In this document: positions 35,002-47,278 of the stretch, piece after piece
Position numbering within the stretch: the stretch's first letter is position 1
Layout: every line of letters begins with the position of its first letter
Assembly: GCF_000280055.1 (NCBI RefSeq)
Contig: NZ_ALAB01000028.1
Location: 1-64,000 of the forward strand
Reading direction: 5' to 3'
Source: Alishewanella aestuarii B11
GTDB lineage: Bacteria > Pseudomonadota > Gammaproteobacteria > Enterobacterales > Alteromonadaceae
DNA length: 64,000 nt
Position numbers and translations under genes: made by a program
Notes under the pieces: model-generated
Seen by the model: only the letters and a program-made list of their open reading frames with translations
Databases searched by the model: none
Told to the model about the DNA's origin: nothing

Positions 35002-35784
35002 CTAACCCGCTTTCGCCCGTTGCTGCTTGATAAATTCATACGCGGCCTGTATTTCCTGCGACCTTTGCTTGGCAACCTCCAGCATCGCCGCTGGCACCCC
35101 CTGCGATACCAGTTTATCCGGGTGATGCTGAGCCATCAGCTTACGGTACGCTCGCTTCAACTCCAACTCGCTGCATTCGGGACTGCAATCCAATAGTTGA
35201 TAGGCTCCCGCTAACGTAAGCCCCTGAACATTGCCGGTAGTTTGCTCCTGCCGTGACTGGTAGGAACGTAATAATTGCTCCAGCACCGGCTGCGCGATCT
35301 TAAGCTCCTGTGCAATAACGGTTAGCAGACGCCGTTGCTCAGGCACAATCTTGCCTTCGGCCCAAACCGTACCCAATTGCACTTCTAAAAATAATTGCAG
35401 CACTTCTGACCGCGAGCGATAGCACTGATAAAACGCTTGTAACTGCTCCCGAAACGGGAAGTTTACTGCTTTACCATCACGGAACGCTGCCTGCGCCTCG
35501 CGTTGCTGGCTGGTGGTTAATCCCAGCTGTTGCATAAAACGATTGGCCTGTGCAATATGCGCTTGCGTTACCACGCCACGCGCTTTCGCCAGGTGCCCCA
35601 TCACCGCAAAACTGCTGTACATAAACAGAATTTGCTCGTCTTCAGGTTGCAGCCGGTGACGTAATTGCGCCCAACGTTTCAAAAACCATTGGTCAGCAAG
35701 ATGTCCAAGCAATACACCCAGTACCAGCCCCGGCAATTTTAGTAATGCCAGGCCGAATAAGGCTCCTAATACTTTACCCCACAC
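35002..35784 (-). CDS. djlA: Membrane-anchored DnaJ-like co-chaperone DjlA
   Basis: DjlA is a type III DnaJ co-chaperone of DnaK, anchored by one N-terminal helix that includes glycine-spaced residues (VLGALFGLALLKLPGLVLGV). A TerB-like central domain follows (residues about 45-165, ending LGTVWAEGKIVPEQRRLLTVIA), then a C-terminal J domain with the HPD motif in YRKLMAQHHPDKLV. E. coli DjlA starts almost at the membrane helix, so I prefer GTG at 35784, eight bases after GGAG; a GTG 24 codons upstream (35856) is the alternative. Divergent from lptD, as in E. coli. Confidence 0.88.
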   Translation of the reverse strand: MWGKVLGALFGLALLKLPGLVLGVLLGHLADQWFLKRWAQLRHRLQPEDEQILFMYSSFAVMGHLAKARGVVTQAHIAQANRFMQQLGLTTSQQREAQAAFRDGKAVNFPFREQLQAFYQCYRSRSEVLQLFLEVQLGTVWAEGKIVPEQRRLLTVIAQELKIAQPVLEQLLRSYQSRQEQTTGNVQGLTLAGAYQLLDCSPECSELELKRAYRKLMAQHHPDKLVSQGVPAAMLEVAKQRSQEIQAAYEFIKQQRAKAG

Positions 35785-35944
35785 CTGAACTTCTCCGTCT
35801 TCACTTAACCTAAGCAGCTGTCCTGCCGGGTAATCCTGACCTTCACTCAGCCGCACTATATCGGATTAGCAGGATTTCTAAAATTGATTTATCATAGCAA
35901 ACCCGCGCAACGCGGCACGGGTAGCGCATTAACGAGAAGAAGGC

Positions 35945-38209
35945 ATGAAACAGGGTTTAAGTTTAGCAGGACTCATCTGGGCGGCTTTGCACGCCACACA
36001 GGCACAAGCCCAACAACCTGCTCCTGCACTCTGTTACCAACCGTTAAGTATCCCCGAAGCGCTGCAATCGGCTACCCCCTCCGATAACAGTATCCGCATA
36101 TTTTCTGACACCGTAAGCTTACAGGATAATCAGCAGGCTGATTTTTCCGGCCAGGTACAGATTATGCAGCGCGATACGCTTTTGCAGGCACCAAGAGCCC
36201 GCTATAGCGCCAGCAATCAACAGTTGATTGCCGATGGTGGTATTGAATATTACAACAGTGACCTTTATGTCAGTGGCAGTCGCTTTGCTGCGGATCTGGC
36301 AAACAATAGGGCGCAATTATCGGACGCCCGCTATCAGTTTATCAGTCAAGCCGGCCGGGGCGAGGCCAAAGCCCTGGTCGCCTCTACCGAACAGTTACAG
36401 CTGAATCAGGCCTTATTTACTACCTGTCCTCAACAGGATAATAGCTGGGGGCTATATGCCGAGGAAATTACCATTGCGGCAGACTCAGGCTGGGGCGAAG
36501 CGCATCATGCGGTCTTCCGCATCAAGGATGTGCCGGTATTTTATATTCCCTATCTGACCTTTCCGGTTGATGATCAGCGCAAAACCGGCTTGTTAATTCC
36601 CAAAGTCGGCAGCTCACAGCGGGTCGGGTTAGATTTAGAACTCCCCTATTATTTTAATCTGGCACCCAACTATGATTTGACACTGACCCCCCGCTATATG
36701 AGCAAGAGAGGGACTCAGTTAAAATCAGAATTTCGCTATCTGACTGCAGCACACCAAGGGCAGCTGCAGCTGGAGTATTTGCATAACGACAATGATAAGC
36801 CAACCGGTTTTGGACAACGTTATCTGGGCCATATCAGCCATCGCTCAGACTTTAGCGAGCGTTGGCGTGGCTACGTGGATTTTACCGATGTCAGTGATGA
36901 TGCCTATCTGACGGAACTGGGCTCCGATTTCAATAGCCAGAGCGATACCCAGTTATATCGTGAAGCTAACCTTAGCTATTTTGGGGATAGAGTTCATTCT
37001 CAGTTGAAGTTACAGGGTTTTGAAATCCTGGGAAACTACAACAGGGCCTATCAGGCCATGCCACAACTCAGTCTGGCATCGGCTAACCCGCTGCAGCTGA
37101 CTGATAATCTGCAAGGATTATGGCAGGCTCAGTATGCGCATTTTCGCAACGCCGATGCGTTCTACACCGCTGCCGATCGGATCCACCTGGAACCGACAAT
37201 CAGATTACCTTTTATCACCCCGGCTTTTGAATTAACCGCCGAAAGCAGTCTGCTGTACACCTATTATCAACAGCAAAGTGAGCAACAACTCGACGCTGAG
37301 CAGGAAAAAATTAGCCGGACACTGCCCAAGGTTCGTTTGCATGCCCGGGTAAACTTTGAGCGCGAATATGACTGGTTCGGTGAACAAGCATTGCAAACCT
37401 TTGAGCCACAACTGCAATATCTGTATATTCCTTACCGCGATCAGAGTCAGATCGGTCTTTATGATACGACCCGCTTGCAGGACGACTACTATGGTCTGTT
37501 CCGGCAGAATCGCTTTTCCGGTTTGGACCGGATAAACGAGGCCAATCAACTGACTGTGGGTTGGACCACCCGCTTTTACGATAATACTGATAATGAGTTG
37601 TTCCGTTTTAGCCTTGGTCAGATCTTCTTTCTGAAAGAACCGGAAGTGACCAACGATGTGCTGACCCAGGATCTGGTTTCAACCGAATCGATGCTCGCGT
37701 CGGAAATGATTTGGCATTGGTACCGCCGTTGGTACGTTAGCAGTGCATTACAATATGATATCGATAGCAAAAAGCTGATAAAAAGTAATGCCAGTTTAGA
37801 CTACCGTGGTAGCGAGAATACCTTGTTGCAATTGAACCATCGTTACAGTCGGGCTGTCTCAGGTGTGGAAATCCAGCAACTGGGCTTATTTGGTGCTATC
37901 CCTCTGCAACAAAACTGGCAACTGATCGCCAGTTACTATCGGGATGTGACAAATCATCGTATGATAGATGCCAATCTCGGACTGCAATATGAATCCTGCT
38001 GCTGGGCAGTACGTTTTGTCGCCAGAAGGCAGGTAAGAGCCGATCTGGAAAGTGGTATCACCGATCTGAACCAATTTGCCCGTCTGGACAGCGGCTTTAG
38101 CCTGCAGTTTGTGTTTAAAGGCTTTGGCGATAAAGCAGGTTTTGGCGTTGCCGATATGTTGTCGAATGGCATTTTTAGCTACCGGCGCCCGTATTTACTA
38201 ACAAATTAA
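35945..38209 (+). CDS. lptD: LPS assembly outer-membrane protein LptD
   Basis: Large beta-barrel that, with the lipoprotein LptE, inserts lipopolysaccharide into the outer leaflet. A signal peptide (ending AQAQ) is followed by the periplasmic OstA jellyroll (residues about 45-185) with YSASNQQLIADGGIEYYN, the barrel entry FYIPYLTFPVDDQRKTGLLIP, and a 26-strand barrel. Four Cys, in ALCYQPL, FTTCPQQ and the adjacent pair in YESCCWAV, correspond to the disulfide-forming set of E. coli LptD. 754 residues. First gene of the run lptD-surA-pdxA-rsmA-apaG-apaH. Confidence 0.96.
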   Translation: MKQGLSLAGLIWAALHATQAQAQQPAPALCYQPLSIPEALQSATPSDNSIRIFSDTVSLQDNQQADFSGQVQIMQRDTLLQAPRARYSASNQQLIADGGIEYYNSDLYVSGSRFAADLANNRAQLSDARYQFISQAGRGEAKALVASTEQLQLNQALFTTCPQQDNSWGLYAEEITIAADSGWGEAHHAVFRIKDVPVFYIPYLTFPVDDQRKTGLLIPKVGSSQRVGLDLELPYYFNLAPNYDLTLTPRYMSKRGTQLKSEFRYLTAAHQGQLQLEYLHNDNDKPTGFGQRYLGHISHRSDFSERWRGYVDFTDVSDDAYLTELGSDFNSQSDTQLYREANLSYFGDRVHSQLKLQGFEILGNYNRAYQAMPQLSLASANPLQLTDNLQGLWQAQYAHFRNADAFYTAADRIHLEPTIRLPFITPAFELTAESSLLYTYYQQQSEQQLDAEQEKISRTLPKVRLHARVNFEREYDWFGEQALQTFEPQLQYLYIPYRDQSQIGLYDTTRLQDDYYGLFRQNRFSGLDRINEANQLTVGWTTRFYDNTDNELFRFSLGQIFFLKEPEVTNDVLTQDLVSTESMLASEMIWHWYRRWYVSSALQYDIDSKKLIKSNASLDYRGSENTLLQLNHRYSRAVSGVEIQQLGLFGAIPLQQNWQLIASYYRDVTNHRMIDANLGLQYESCCWAVRFVARRQVRADLESGITDLNQFARLDSGFSLQFVFKGFGDKAGFGVADMLSNGIFSYRRPYLLTN

Positions 38210-38220
38210 TGTAGGAAATT

Positions 38221-39510
38221 ATGAAGTTACAACAACTTATCTGTGCATTCTTGCTTGGCGCCGCCAGCCTGGCACTCTGCGCCGCTGAACGTGAAGTCGA
38301 TCGGGTGGCAGCTATTGTCGATAATGGCGTGATTTTAAAAACCGATATTGATGAGATTGTTGAACGGGTTAAACGCAATGCGCAAGCGCAAGGTCAAACC
38401 TTGCCATCTGACCAGGCACTGCGTACTCAGGCAACAGAACGCTTGATTATGACCAGTTTGCAGCTACAAATGGCACAGCGTATGGGTTTGCAAATTTCCG
38501 ATGCCCAGCTCGACGATACGATTCGTAATATCGCTCAGGGTGAAAATATGACCCTGGAGCAGTTCCGTCAGCGCGTCACCTCAGAAGAGGGTAATTATGA
38601 GCGCTTCCGGGAAAAGGTTCGCGAAGAAATTATTACCAACGAGGTGCTGCGCGCTAACGTACAACGCCGGATTTATATCAGCCCGCAAGAAGTCGATAAC
38701 CTGCTGAAACTGATGGAAGAACAAGGCGCCATTAATGAACAGTACAAACTGGGCCATATTCTGATTGCCATTCCGAGCCAGGCAACGACTGAGCAAATCA
38801 ATGACGCACGCGAGCGTGCCGAGCAGGTCATTAAGTTACTGCGCGAAGGCAGCGATTTCCGCCGGATTGCCATTGCCTCCTCCAGTGCGGCCAATGCTTT
38901 GGAAGGTGGTGAACTGGACTGGATGGGTATTAACGAAATGCCAACCCTGTTCTCGGAAGCCATTCGTGGTCGCAAAAGAGGCGATTTAGCAGGGCCTTTA
39001 CGCTCAGGCGCCGGCTTTCACATTCTGACTATTTTCGATATTCGTGGCGAAAACGTGACCGAATTACAGGAAGTTAAAGCCCGGCATATTTTGGTGAAAC
39101 CTTCGATTATCGTCAGTGAAGAACGTGCTCGCGGCTTGCTAAACGACATCCTGCAAAAGGTTCAGGCTGGTGAAGCCGACTTTGCCGAGATGGCGAAACA
39201 ACATTCTGAAGATCCGGGCTCGAAACTAAACGGTGGCGAACTCGGCTGGAGTGAGCCTGATGTTTACGTACCGGCGTTCCGCGATACCCTGAACCGTCTG
39301 CAATTAAATGAAATCAGCGAACCCTTCCGTACCGAACACGGTTGGCATATTGCGCAACTGTTGGATCGTCGTACTGTGGATGCCACTGCCGATCGTAAGA
39401 GAGAGCAGGTATACCGGATGATCTTCAACCGTCGTTTCAACGAGGAATCCACCAGCTTCCTGCGCGAACTGCGTGATGAAGCCTATATTGAAGTTCTGGC
39501 CGATAACTGA
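38221..39510 (+). CDS. surA: Periplasmic chaperone and peptidyl-prolyl isomerase SurA
   Basis: Periplasmic chaperone that carries unfolded outer-membrane proteins to the BAM complex. 429 residues: signal peptide (to about residue 21), SurA N-domain opening [20 protein letters not shown], first parvulin domain (about 173-275, starting [13 protein letters not shown]), second parvulin domain (about 285-385, [11 protein letters not shown] and [16 protein letters not shown]), and a short C-helix. It follows lptD by 11 bases and shares a base with pdxA (TGATG), as in E. coli. Confidence 0.96.
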   Translation: MKLQQLICAFLLGAASLALCAAEREVDRVAAIVDNGVILKTDIDEIVERVKRNAQAQGQTLPSDQALRTQATERLIMTSLQLQMAQRMGLQISDAQLDDTIRNIAQGENMTLEQFRQRVTSEEGNYERFREKVREEIITNEVLRANVQRRIYISPQEVDNLLKLMEEQGAINEQYKLGHILIAIPSQATTEQINDARERAEQVIKLLREGSDFRRIAIASSSAANALEGGELDWMGINEMPTLFSEAIRGRKRGDLAGPLRSGAGFHILTIFDIRGENVTELQEVKARHILVKPSIIVSEERARGLLNDILQKVQAGEADFAEMAKQHSEDPGSKLNGGELGWSEPDVYVPAFRDTLNRLQLNEISEPFRTEHGWHIAQLLDRRTVDATADRKREQVYRMIFNRRFNEESTSFLRELRDEAYIEVLADN

Positions 39511-40505
39511 TGACCTTGCGCCTGGCAATAACCCCCGGTGAACCTGCCGGTATAGGTCCTGATCTGGTACTGGCGTTGGCACAACAGGCCTGGCCGGTTG
39601 AGTTGGTTGTTTGCGCTAACCTGCAGTTGCTGCGCGACCGCGCACAGCAACTGGGTTTGCAAGTACAGTTTTTACCCTTTGATGCAGCAGTACCTGCGAA
39701 ACCTCAGGCAGCAGGTACGCTGACAGTTCGGGACTTTCCGCTGGCCGCTGCCGTCGTTGCTGGCGAGCTCAATGCTGCCAACGGTAACTATGTCGTCGAG
39801 ACCTTAACGGCAGCCGGCGCAATGGTGATTGCGGGAGAGGTCGCTGCCATCGTCACCGGACCAGTGCACAAGGGTATTATCAATCAAGCAGGTATTGCTT
39901 TTAGCGGCCATACCGAGTTCTTTGCCCAGCAATCCAACACCCCTTATGTGGTGATGATGCTGGCCACTGAAGGTTTAAGAGTGGCACTGGCTACCACCCA
40001 TATTCCGCTGGCCTATGTTGCCAAAGCCATTACCCGTGAACGTTTATTAAAAGTGCTGACCATCTTGCATCAGGATCTGCAGCAGAAATTTGGCATCCCT
40101 GAACCGAAAATTTATGTGTGCGGCTTAAACCCGCATGCCGGTGAAGGAGGTCATCTGGGCCGCGAAGAAATTGATGTGATTATCCCGGCATTAAATGAGC
40201 TGCGCTCGACCGGGATGCAACTGTTCGGCCCGCTACCTGCCGATACCCTGTTTCAACCCAAATATCTGAACGATGCCGATGCCGTGTTGGCCATGTATCA
40301 CGATCAGGGGTTACCGGTTCTGAAATACAAAGGCTTTGGCCGCTCAGTAAATATCAGCCTGGGCTTACCCCTGATCCGGACCTCTGTCGATCATGGTACC
40401 GCACTTGATCTGGCTGGCAGCGGCAAAGCCGATCCGGGCAGCCTATTTCATGCTGTCAGAGAAGCCATTCAACTGGCACAACGCACCCTGGATAATCATG
40501 ACTGA
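39510..40505 (+). CDS. pdxA: 4-hydroxythreonine-4-phosphate dehydrogenase
   Basis: NAD-dependent enzyme of pyridoxal 5'-phosphate biosynthesis, oxidising 4-phosphohydroxy-L-threonine before condensation by PdxJ. 331 residues. [13 protein letters not shown] at the N-terminus and [14 protein letters not shown] are conserved; metal-binding His and Asp residues are in [19 protein letters not shown] and [16 protein letters not shown]. Its start overlaps the surA stop and its end overlaps rsmA by eight bases, so the genes are translationally coupled. Confidence 0.96.
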   Translation: MTLRLAITPGEPAGIGPDLVLALAQQAWPVELVVCANLQLLRDRAQQLGLQVQFLPFDAAVPAKPQAAGTLTVRDFPLAAAVVAGELNAANGNYVVETLTAAGAMVIAGEVAAIVTGPVHKGIINQAGIAFSGHTEFFAQQSNTPYVVMMLATEGLRVALATTHIPLAYVAKAITRERLLKVLTILHQDLQQKFGIPEPKIYVCGLNPHAGEGGHLGREEIDVIIPALNELRSTGMQLFGPLPADTLFQPKYLNDADAVLAMYHDQGLPVLKYKGFGRSVNISLGLPLIRTSVDHGTALDLAGSGKADPGSLFHAVREAIQLAQRTLDNHD

Positions 40506-41316
40506 CAATGTTCATCAGGGCCACCGCGCCCGCAAACGCTTTGGCCAAAACTTTTTACATGATCCTCAGGTCATTGGCAGAATCGTCAAAGCGATAGCAC
40601 CGAAAAGTACAGATCTGCTGGTCGAAATTGGCCCTGGACTGGGTGCGCTGACTGAACCGGTTGCTGAGGCGGCAGGAAAACTCACAGTCGTAGAGCTGGA
40701 CCGCGATCTGGCTGAGCGTCTGCGCCAACACCCTACCCTTGCTGACAAACTGCAAATCTTTCAGGCTGATGCCATGAAGTTTGATTTTCGCCAGTTAATC
40801 CAGCCCGGGCAAAAGCTCAAAGTCTTTGGTAACCTGCCATACAATATTTCTACGCCTTTACTGTTTCATCTGTTTGAATTCGCGGATGAAATTGAAAACA
40901 TGCATTTTATGCTACAAAAGGAAGTGGTAGATCGGATGACGGCCAGCCATGGGGGTAAGGACTATGGTCGCCTCAGTGTGATGACACAGTACTATTGCAA
41001 GGCACTGCCGGTCGTGCAGGTGGGGCCAGGCGCCTTTAAGCCGGCGCCGAAAGTCGATTCTGCAGTGGTACGCCTGATCCCTTTCCCCAAAGCTGAGCGG
41101 GCCGCCGTTGACCCGGCCATCCTAAACCGGGTTTGTCTGGAAGCCTTTAATCAGCGCCGTAAAACACTGCGCAATGGCTTCAGTAATTTCGCCACTGCTG
41201 AACAAATTGAAGCCCTGGGCATCAACCCGGGGTTAAGACCCGAGCAACTTCCAGTTACTGACTTTATCCGCGTTGCGCAGTGGCTGGCGACACAGGAAAA
41301 GACGGATGCAAGCTGA
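40498..41316 (+). CDS. rsmA: 16S rRNA dimethyladenosine transferase RsmA (KsgA)
   Basis: SAM-dependent methyltransferase that dimethylates two adjacent adenines (1518, 1519) near the 3' end of 16S rRNA, a late checkpoint of small-subunit assembly. 272 residues. [12 protein letters not shown] opens the protein; the SAM motif is [15 protein letters not shown]; the catalytic motif is [14 protein letters not shown]. The start ATG at 40498 lies inside the last codons of pdxA, and the end overlaps apaG by 11 bases. An ORF extending 35 codons further upstream is only the pdxA region read in another frame. Confidence 0.96.
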   Translation: MTDNVHQGHRARKRFGQNFLHDPQVIGRIVKAIAPKSTDLLVEIGPGLGALTEPVAEAAGKLTVVELDRDLAERLRQHPTLADKLQIFQADAMKFDFRQLIQPGQKLKVFGNLPYNISTPLLFHLFEFADEIENMHFMLQKEVVDRMTASHGGKDYGRLSVMTQYYCKALPVVQVGPGAFKPAPKVDSAVVRLIPFPKAERAAVDPAILNRVCLEAFNQRRKTLRNGFSNFATAEQIEALGINPGLRPEQLPVTDFIRVAQWLATQEKTDAS

Positions 41317-41683
41317 ACATCAGGTCAAGGTTTCGGTAGACAGTTTTTATCTTGGCGCTCAGTCTGATCCCGCCGAACAACGTTATGTGTTTGCTTACTG
41401 TGTCAATATTACCAATCACAGCAGCCTGCCAGTGCAGCTGCTGCGACGCTACTGGCTGATCACCGATGGCAACGGTAAACAAACTGAGGTCGCCGGTGAC
41501 GGGGTGATCGGGGTACAGCCGGAGCTGCAACCGGGTGAAACCTACAGCTATACCAGTGGTGCAGTATTAGAAACCCCTGTCGGCACTATGCAGGGTTACT
41601 ACGAAATGATTGATGCTGCCAAACACCCCTTTCAAACCCCTATCCCGCTGTTCCGACTGGCCATGCCGCACGCGCTGAACTGA
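41306..41683 (+). CDS. apaG: ApaG domain protein
   Basis: Small fibronectin-III-like protein (125 residues) of the ApaG family. [31 protein letters not shown] and the glycine-rich [20 protein letters not shown], then MQGYYEM, are the conserved blocks. The role is poorly defined; ApaG is linked genetically to magnesium/cobalt tolerance and is always near apaH. Start at 41306 overlaps the rsmA end, and the stop TGA overlaps the apaH ATG (TGATG). Confidence 0.93.
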   Translation: MQAEHQVKVSVDSFYLGAQSDPAEQRYVFAYCVNITNHSSLPVQLLRRYWLITDGNGKQTEVAGDGVIGVQPELQPGETYSYTSGAVLETPVGTMQGYYEMIDAAKHPFQTPIPLFRLAMPHALN

Positions 41684-42489
41684 TGGCTACCTACGTTATC
41701 GGCGATTTACAAGGTTGCTTTGAACCGCTGCAGCGCCTGCTGGCAGCGCTGAATTATCAACCGGCGCAGGACAGCTTATGGTTCTGTGGTGACCTGATCG
41801 CCCGCGGTCCTGATTCCTTAGCCTGCCTGCGCTTTGTTAAGCAACTGGGCAGTGGCGCCCGGGTCGTACTGGGTAACCATGACCTGAACTTTATTGCCCA
41901 CTATTATGGCTATGGCAAAATTAAAGCCGCCGATAAGCTGGAGGCGCTGCTGGCAGCGCCGGACTTAGCAGAACTGGTGCGTTGGCTATGTCAACAACCC
42001 TTATTACAACGCGGGCCAGAGGATACCTATTGGATGTTACATGCCGGCCTGGCCCCGGACTGGGACCTACCGACGGCAATTAGCGCCTGCGCCGACGTTT
42101 CCCGGCAGTTACAGCAAGATCCCGTGCCACTTCTCGCCGCCATGTACGGTAACTTACCGGCACGCTGGGCAGATGCCCAAACTGAAGAGCAACGCTGGCG
42201 CTATACCATTAACGCCTGCACCCGGATGCGCTTTTGCCATCCCGACGGCGCACTAGAGCTATCCAGCAAGGCTGCGCCAGAAAATCAACCGGATTTGGTA
42301 CCCTGGTACGAATTCTGGCGCAATAAACCTCATCCTGAGTTATTATTCGGCCACTGGGCCGCGCTCAACGGTCAAAGTCCGATAGCCGATATTCAGGCGC
42401 TGGACACAGGTTGTGTATGGGGAAATCTACTGACCGCCTATTGCGTTGAAAGCAGACAACGTTATAGTGTCAGAGCAGAACAACAATAA
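41683..42489 (+). CDS. apaH: Bis(5'-nucleosyl)-tetraphosphatase (symmetrical) ApaH
   Basis: Metallophosphatase that cleaves Ap4A to two ADP, and removes Np4 caps from RNA in E. coli. 268 residues. The dimetal motifs are in order: IGDLQGCFEPL, CGDLIARGPDSL, LGNHDLNF, and the later LHAGLAP and FGHWAAL. Last gene of the lptD-to-apaH run; no strong terminator is visible in the 85 bp before the chemoreceptor gene. Confidence 0.95.
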   Translation: MATYVIGDLQGCFEPLQRLLAALNYQPAQDSLWFCGDLIARGPDSLACLRFVKQLGSGARVVLGNHDLNFIAHYYGYGKIKAADKLEALLAAPDLAELVRWLCQQPLLQRGPEDTYWMLHAGLAPDWDLPTAISACADVSRQLQQDPVPLLAAMYGNLPARWADAQTEEQRWRYTINACTRMRFCHPDGALELSSKAAPENQPDLVPWYEFWRNKPHPELLFGHWAALNGQSPIADIQALDTGCVWGNLLTAYCVESRQRYSVRAEQQ

Positions 42490-42574
42490 TAGGTTAGGCT
42501 TGGCCACTCGGCCCCGTCTTTGCTGCATAAGACAGTACAGTCCGACCACATAATTCGATCAAACTGGAGTTGTT

Positions 42575-44584
42575 ATGAAGTTGACCGTAAAACTAAGGGT
42601 AGTTGGCGGTTTCAGTGTGATAACCTTGCTGTTGCTGATTATTGGCTTTACCGCCTACTCGCAACTGAGCAGCATTAGTTCCTCTACCGCCGAAGTAAAC
42701 AATGTTTCAATCCCGGCTTTAGAAAACAGTGCGTTAATGAAGAGCGAGTTTGTGCTGATGAGTAAAATCAGTCTGCAAGCCTTTAATGCACCGACCAACG
42801 AACAGATTAGCAGCCTGCGCGAGCAATTTGCTGCTGAACAACGCGCTTATTCGACCGCTGCCGCAGAGCTTAACAAAGCAGTACAGCAACAACAACGCCT
42901 GCGGGAAGCGACACAACCTGTTGCGGCAGCCTTTGACGCCTTTATCCCACTTTCGAATCAGTTATTTGATCAACTGGCACAAAACCTTCAGTTACAAAGC
43001 AGCATCGACAGCAAAATGGCCGAGCTGGAAGGGCATGCTGATGATATGGCGTCCTTACTGCTCGATTTTACTGACTTAAGCAATGTGCGCAACCGCTTTC
43101 CACGTGCTTATCAGGCTGCGACACAAATGGAGACCGGGATTAATAGTCTGATCAGCGTGGTAGTGGATTTGAACCGCACCAGCAATGACAATACCGCCAG
43201 TACTATCAATAATGATATTGCATTCCGGTTACAGGACTTAGAAACCCAGCTGCAAGTTATGCTGAGCGAGGCGTCACAGGTTGCCATGCCACAAGAGCTG
43301 GCCGATAAACTACAAGACGTAGCCCAGTTATTAGATGCCAGCCAAGGCATACCCGCCCTGAAAATGCAGTTTTTGCAGGGCAAAACCCGAGCGTCACAGC
43401 TGCTGCAACAAGCGGACGAACAAACCAGCATGGCGATCACCCGTCTGAATGCTTTATTGAACCAAAGCACCCGGGTAGCGGCAGAAATTCAGGAGCAAAG
43501 CCGTAGCAGTGTTAGCAATGCCGTCACCGCGATCTTTATCGTCATGCTGTTTTCTGTGCTGATCGCGGTCTTTATTGCCTACCGTACCGTGTTTGCGATT
43601 GTTAAGCCGCTGGAAAAAGTCAACGCCATGCTAAGTGTCGTTGCCTCTGGTGACCTGACACAGAAGCTGGATGACCGCAGCCAGGATGAATTTGGTGATC
43701 TGGCACGCAATATCAATAAGGTTAACCAGAGCCTGCAGCAACTGATCCAGGGTATTATCTCACGTTCAACCCAGCTGGCTGCGGCCTCAGAGCAAACCTC
43801 AGCTATCACGCTACAAACCACCCAGGCTATCCGCGAGCAGAAATCTCAGGTTACCCAGGCAGCAACCGCCACCACCGAGATGAGCAGTACCTCACAAGGT
43901 GTACTGCAAAGCTCGAATGATGCGCTTAACGAGATCAAAAATGCCGATAAAGAAGCCGAACGGGTTAAAGGCATTTCACTGGAAAACAAAGCCATCATTA
44001 TCCAGCTGTCACGCGAAGTAGAGCAAGCATCGCAGGTGATCAACAAGCTGCATAAAGACAGCGCCTCTATTGGTAGCATCCTCGATGTGATCCGCGGCAT
44101 TGCTGAGCAAACCAACCTGCTGGCATTAAACGCCGCCATTGAGGCCGCCCGGGCCGGTGAACAAGGCCGCGGCTTTGCCGTTGTGGCCGATGAAGTACGC
44201 TCACTGGCCAGCAAGACACAGGCTTCGACCCAGGAAATTCAGGCGATGATCCAGGCGCTGCAAAGCGGTGCTCATGCTGCGGTAGAAGCGATGAACAAAG
44301 GTAAGAAACAAGCCGAGGATTGTGTTGCCAAGACGGAAGTCGCCACCTCAGCACTGGATTCGATTACCCATGCTGTACATCTGGCTCACGACATGAGCGA
44401 ACAGATTTCCAGTGCCGCCAAAGAGCAGCATCAGGTATCAGCTGAGATCAGCGGTTTGCTGGAGTCTATTGTGGCCATTGCCGAACAAACTGCTTCAGGT
44501 GCCGAACAAACCTCAGCCTCCAGCCATGAAGTGGCGAAGCTGGCGGAAGAGCTACGCCGTTCAGTCGATCAGTTTAAAGTGTAA
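42575..44584 (+). CDS. Methyl-accepting chemotaxis protein
   Basis: Inner-membrane chemoreceptor of 669 residues. Transmembrane helix 1 (about 10-32) and helix 2 (about 312-335) flank a 280-residue helical periplasmic ligand domain. A HAMP domain follows ([23 protein letters not shown]), then the cytoplasmic coiled coil with the signalling hairpin [37 protein letters not shown]. It lacks a C-terminal CheR-binding pentapeptide (ends VDQFKV). The ligand is unknown. Monocistronic with its own terminator. Confidence 0.94.
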   Translation: MKLTVKLRVVGGFSVITLLLLIIGFTAYSQLSSISSSTAEVNNVSIPALENSALMKSEFVLMSKISLQAFNAPTNEQISSLREQFAAEQRAYSTAAAELNKAVQQQQRLREATQPVAAAFDAFIPLSNQLFDQLAQNLQLQSSIDSKMAELEGHADDMASLLLDFTDLSNVRNRFPRAYQAATQMETGINSLISVVVDLNRTSNDNTASTINNDIAFRLQDLETQLQVMLSEASQVAMPQELADKLQDVAQLLDASQGIPALKMQFLQGKTRASQLLQQADEQTSMAITRLNALLNQSTRVAAEIQEQSRSSVSNAVTAIFIVMLFSVLIAVFIAYRTVFAIVKPLEKVNAMLSVVASGDLTQKLDDRSQDEFGDLARNINKVNQSLQQLIQGIISRSTQLAAASEQTSAITLQTTQAIREQKSQVTQAATATTEMSSTSQGVLQSSNDALNEIKNADKEAERVKGISLENKAIIIQLSREVEQASQVINKLHKDSASIGSILDVIRGIAEQTNLLALNAAIEAARAGEQGRGFAVVADEVRSLASKTQASTQEIQAMIQALQSGAHAAVEAMNKGKKQAEDCVAKTEVATSALDSITHAVHLAHDMSEQISSAAKEQHQVSAEISGLLESIVAIAEQTASGAEQTSASSHEVAKLAEELRRSVDQFKV

Positions 44585-44599
44585 CCTGACTCAGACGCC

Positions 44600-44629
44600 A
44601 AAAAGGCCAGCGTGATGCTGGCCTTTTTT
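44600..44629 (+). terminator. Intrinsic terminator of the chemoreceptor gene
   Basis: GGCCAGC at 44605-44611 pairs with GCTGGCC at 44617-44623 around GTGAT, flanked by five A upstream and six T downstream. It lies 16 bases after the stop codon and may work in both directions. Confidence 0.92.
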
Positions 44630-44699
44630 AATTTGCTGTTTTGCTATTTGACGGCTTGCTTGTTGCCTTAAACGTAGCTCAGTCACTACGCTGTAATGC

Positions 44700-45188
44700 C
44701 TACTGCCGTTCCAGGGTAATAAAACGATAACCCAGCGGATTCTCTGCGCTCTGTGGATGTTCCTCGCGCGCGATCTCCTGCCAGTTGCCCGCAGCACGGT
44801 AATCTGGGAAAAAGGCGTCTCCGGCGGTTTCAAGCGCGATTTCAGTCAGGTATAAGCGCTGGGCCAGCGGCAGACACTGCCGGTAAATCTCGGCACCGCC
44901 AATAATCATCACTTCCGGCTGTTCCGCCAATAAGGCTAACGCCTGCTCGATGCTACTGACCCACTCGACCGGGCTATCGGCAGGTGGCGTTTGCCGGCTG
45001 ATAACGATATTACGCCGTCCTGGTAAGGGCCGGCCAATCGACTCAAAGGTCTTACGCCCCATTACCACCGGCTTACCGAGCGTGACTTTTTTAAAGTGTT
45101 GTAAATCAGCGGGTAAATGCCAGGGCATTTGGTTATTTAAACCAATCACCCGCTGCTGCGCCATCGCGGCGATCATCGAAATCCGCAT
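44700..45188 (-). CDS. folA: Dihydrofolate reductase
   Basis: NADPH-dependent reduction of dihydrofolate to tetrahydrofolate; target of trimethoprim. 162 residues as usual for chromosomal FolA. ISMIAAMAQQRVIGLNNQMPWHLPADLQHFKK contains the Met20 loop and the catalytic Asp; GKPVVMGRKTFESIG and IGGAEIYRQ bind cofactor. Conserved residues are unremarkable, so it is a standard sensitive-type enzyme. It starts eight bases downstream of cgtA and is likely in the same transcript. Confidence 0.95.
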   Translation of the reverse strand: MRISMIAAMAQQRVIGLNNQMPWHLPADLQHFKKVTLGKPVVMGRKTFESIGRPLPGRRNIVISRQTPPADSPVEWVSSIEQALALLAEQPEVMIIGGAEIYRQCLPLAQRLYLTEIALETAGDAFFPDYRAAGNWQEIAREEHPQSAENPLGYRFITLERQ

Positions 45189-45196
45189 CGTCTGAC

Positions 45197-46378
<1,182 letters not shown>

Positions 46379-46436
46379 TTAGGAACCTGACTTATGCAGC
46401 CAAGTATAACCTATGTCGGGGGGTGCGGAAAATTTA

Positions 46437-46463
46437 TAAAAAAACCCCGCACCAGGCGGGGTT
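46437..46463 (-). terminator. Intrinsic terminator between rpmA and cgtA
   Basis: AACCCCGC at 46443-46450 pairs with GCGGGGTT at 46456-46463 around ACCAG. On the minus strand it ends in a run of seven T about 20 bases after the rpmA stop. It should limit read-through from the highly expressed ribosomal genes into cgtA. Confidence 0.92.
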
Positions 46464-46481
46464 CTTTCGAAGATCTGCAGC

Positions 46482-46739
46482 TTATTCGCTGACGATGCTA
46501 ACGAACTTACGGTTGTGTTCGCCTTTCACTTCGAATTTCACTTTACCGTCGGTTAAGGCGAATAAAGTGTGGTCTTTACCGATACCAACGTTGCTGCCGG
46601 CATGGAACTTAGTACCACGCTGACGCACAATGATGTTACCTGCTAATACAGACTCACCACCGAAACGCTTAACACCTAAGCGTTTAGCTTCTGAATCGCG
46701 ACCGTTACGAGTGCTACCTACACCTTTCTTACTTGCCAT
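46482..46739 (-). CDS. rpmA: 50S ribosomal protein L27
   Basis: L27 lies near the peptidyl-transferase centre, its N-terminal tail reaching the P-site tRNA. 85 residues. The sequence [20 protein letters not shown] and later [20 protein letters not shown] are highly conserved. It starts with MASKKG as in other gammaproteobacteria, with no cleaved extension. It follows rplU by 15 bases. Confidence 0.98.
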   Translation of the reverse strand: MASKKGVGSTRNGRDSEAKRLGVKRFGGESVLAGNIIVRQRGTKFHAGSNVGIGKDHTLFALTDGKVKFEVKGEHNRKFVSIVSE

Positions 46740-46754
46740 GTGTCGATACTCCTG

Positions 46755-47063
46755 TTACGCGCTGATGCTGGTGATTTTCACTTCAGTGAACCACTGACGG
46801 TGGCCCATCTGCTTACGTGAATGCTTACGACGACGGAACTTGACGATCTTGATCTTATCGCCACGGCCATGACTGACCACTTCCGCTACTACTTTACCAC
46901 CTTCAACTAAAGGGGCACCGATGCTGATGGCTTCGCCGTTAGCGATCATCAGCGGGGTAAATTCGATTGTTGCGCCTGTTTCCAGGTCTAACTTCTCCAG
47001 ACGAAGAGTCTGACCTTCCGTCACACGGTGCTGTTTGCCACCACTTTGGAAAACCGCGTACAT
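46755..47063 (-). CDS. rplU: 50S ribosomal protein L21
   Basis: L21 binds 23S rRNA and assists subunit assembly. [20 protein letters not shown] at the start and [22 protein letters not shown] near the end are diagnostic; 102 residues. I place the start at 47063 by homology; the ORF could open seven codons earlier. First gene of the rplU-rpmA(-cgtA-folA) run and divergent from ispB, the arrangement seen in E. coli. Confidence 0.97.
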   Translation of the reverse strand: MYAVFQSGGKQHRVTEGQTLRLEKLDLETGATIEFTPLMIANGEAISIGAPLVEGGKVVAEVVSHGRGDKIKIVKFRRRKHSRKQMGHRQWFTEVKITSISA

Positions 47064-47278
47064 AGTTAACTCCGTACAAAGCACGCCATCGCTTGTAAAT
47101 AAAGGGGCGTGTTAATTCAATTCACAGGGCGCGAATTGTACGCAATTTCCCCCACAGCCGCAAGCACAATTATGAAAAAGATCTGCTGTCGCAGAAAAGG
47201 ATCCAGATTTCATTTTAGCCAGGGCGGCTAATAGTGTAGAATTGACCTTATTCAGAGACTTAACGCAGTTGTTGGCAG

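Noticed and set aside
40393-40497. N-terminal extension of rsmA
   Set aside because: It is only the pdxA region read in a different frame; the native RsmA start at 40498 is supported by homology.
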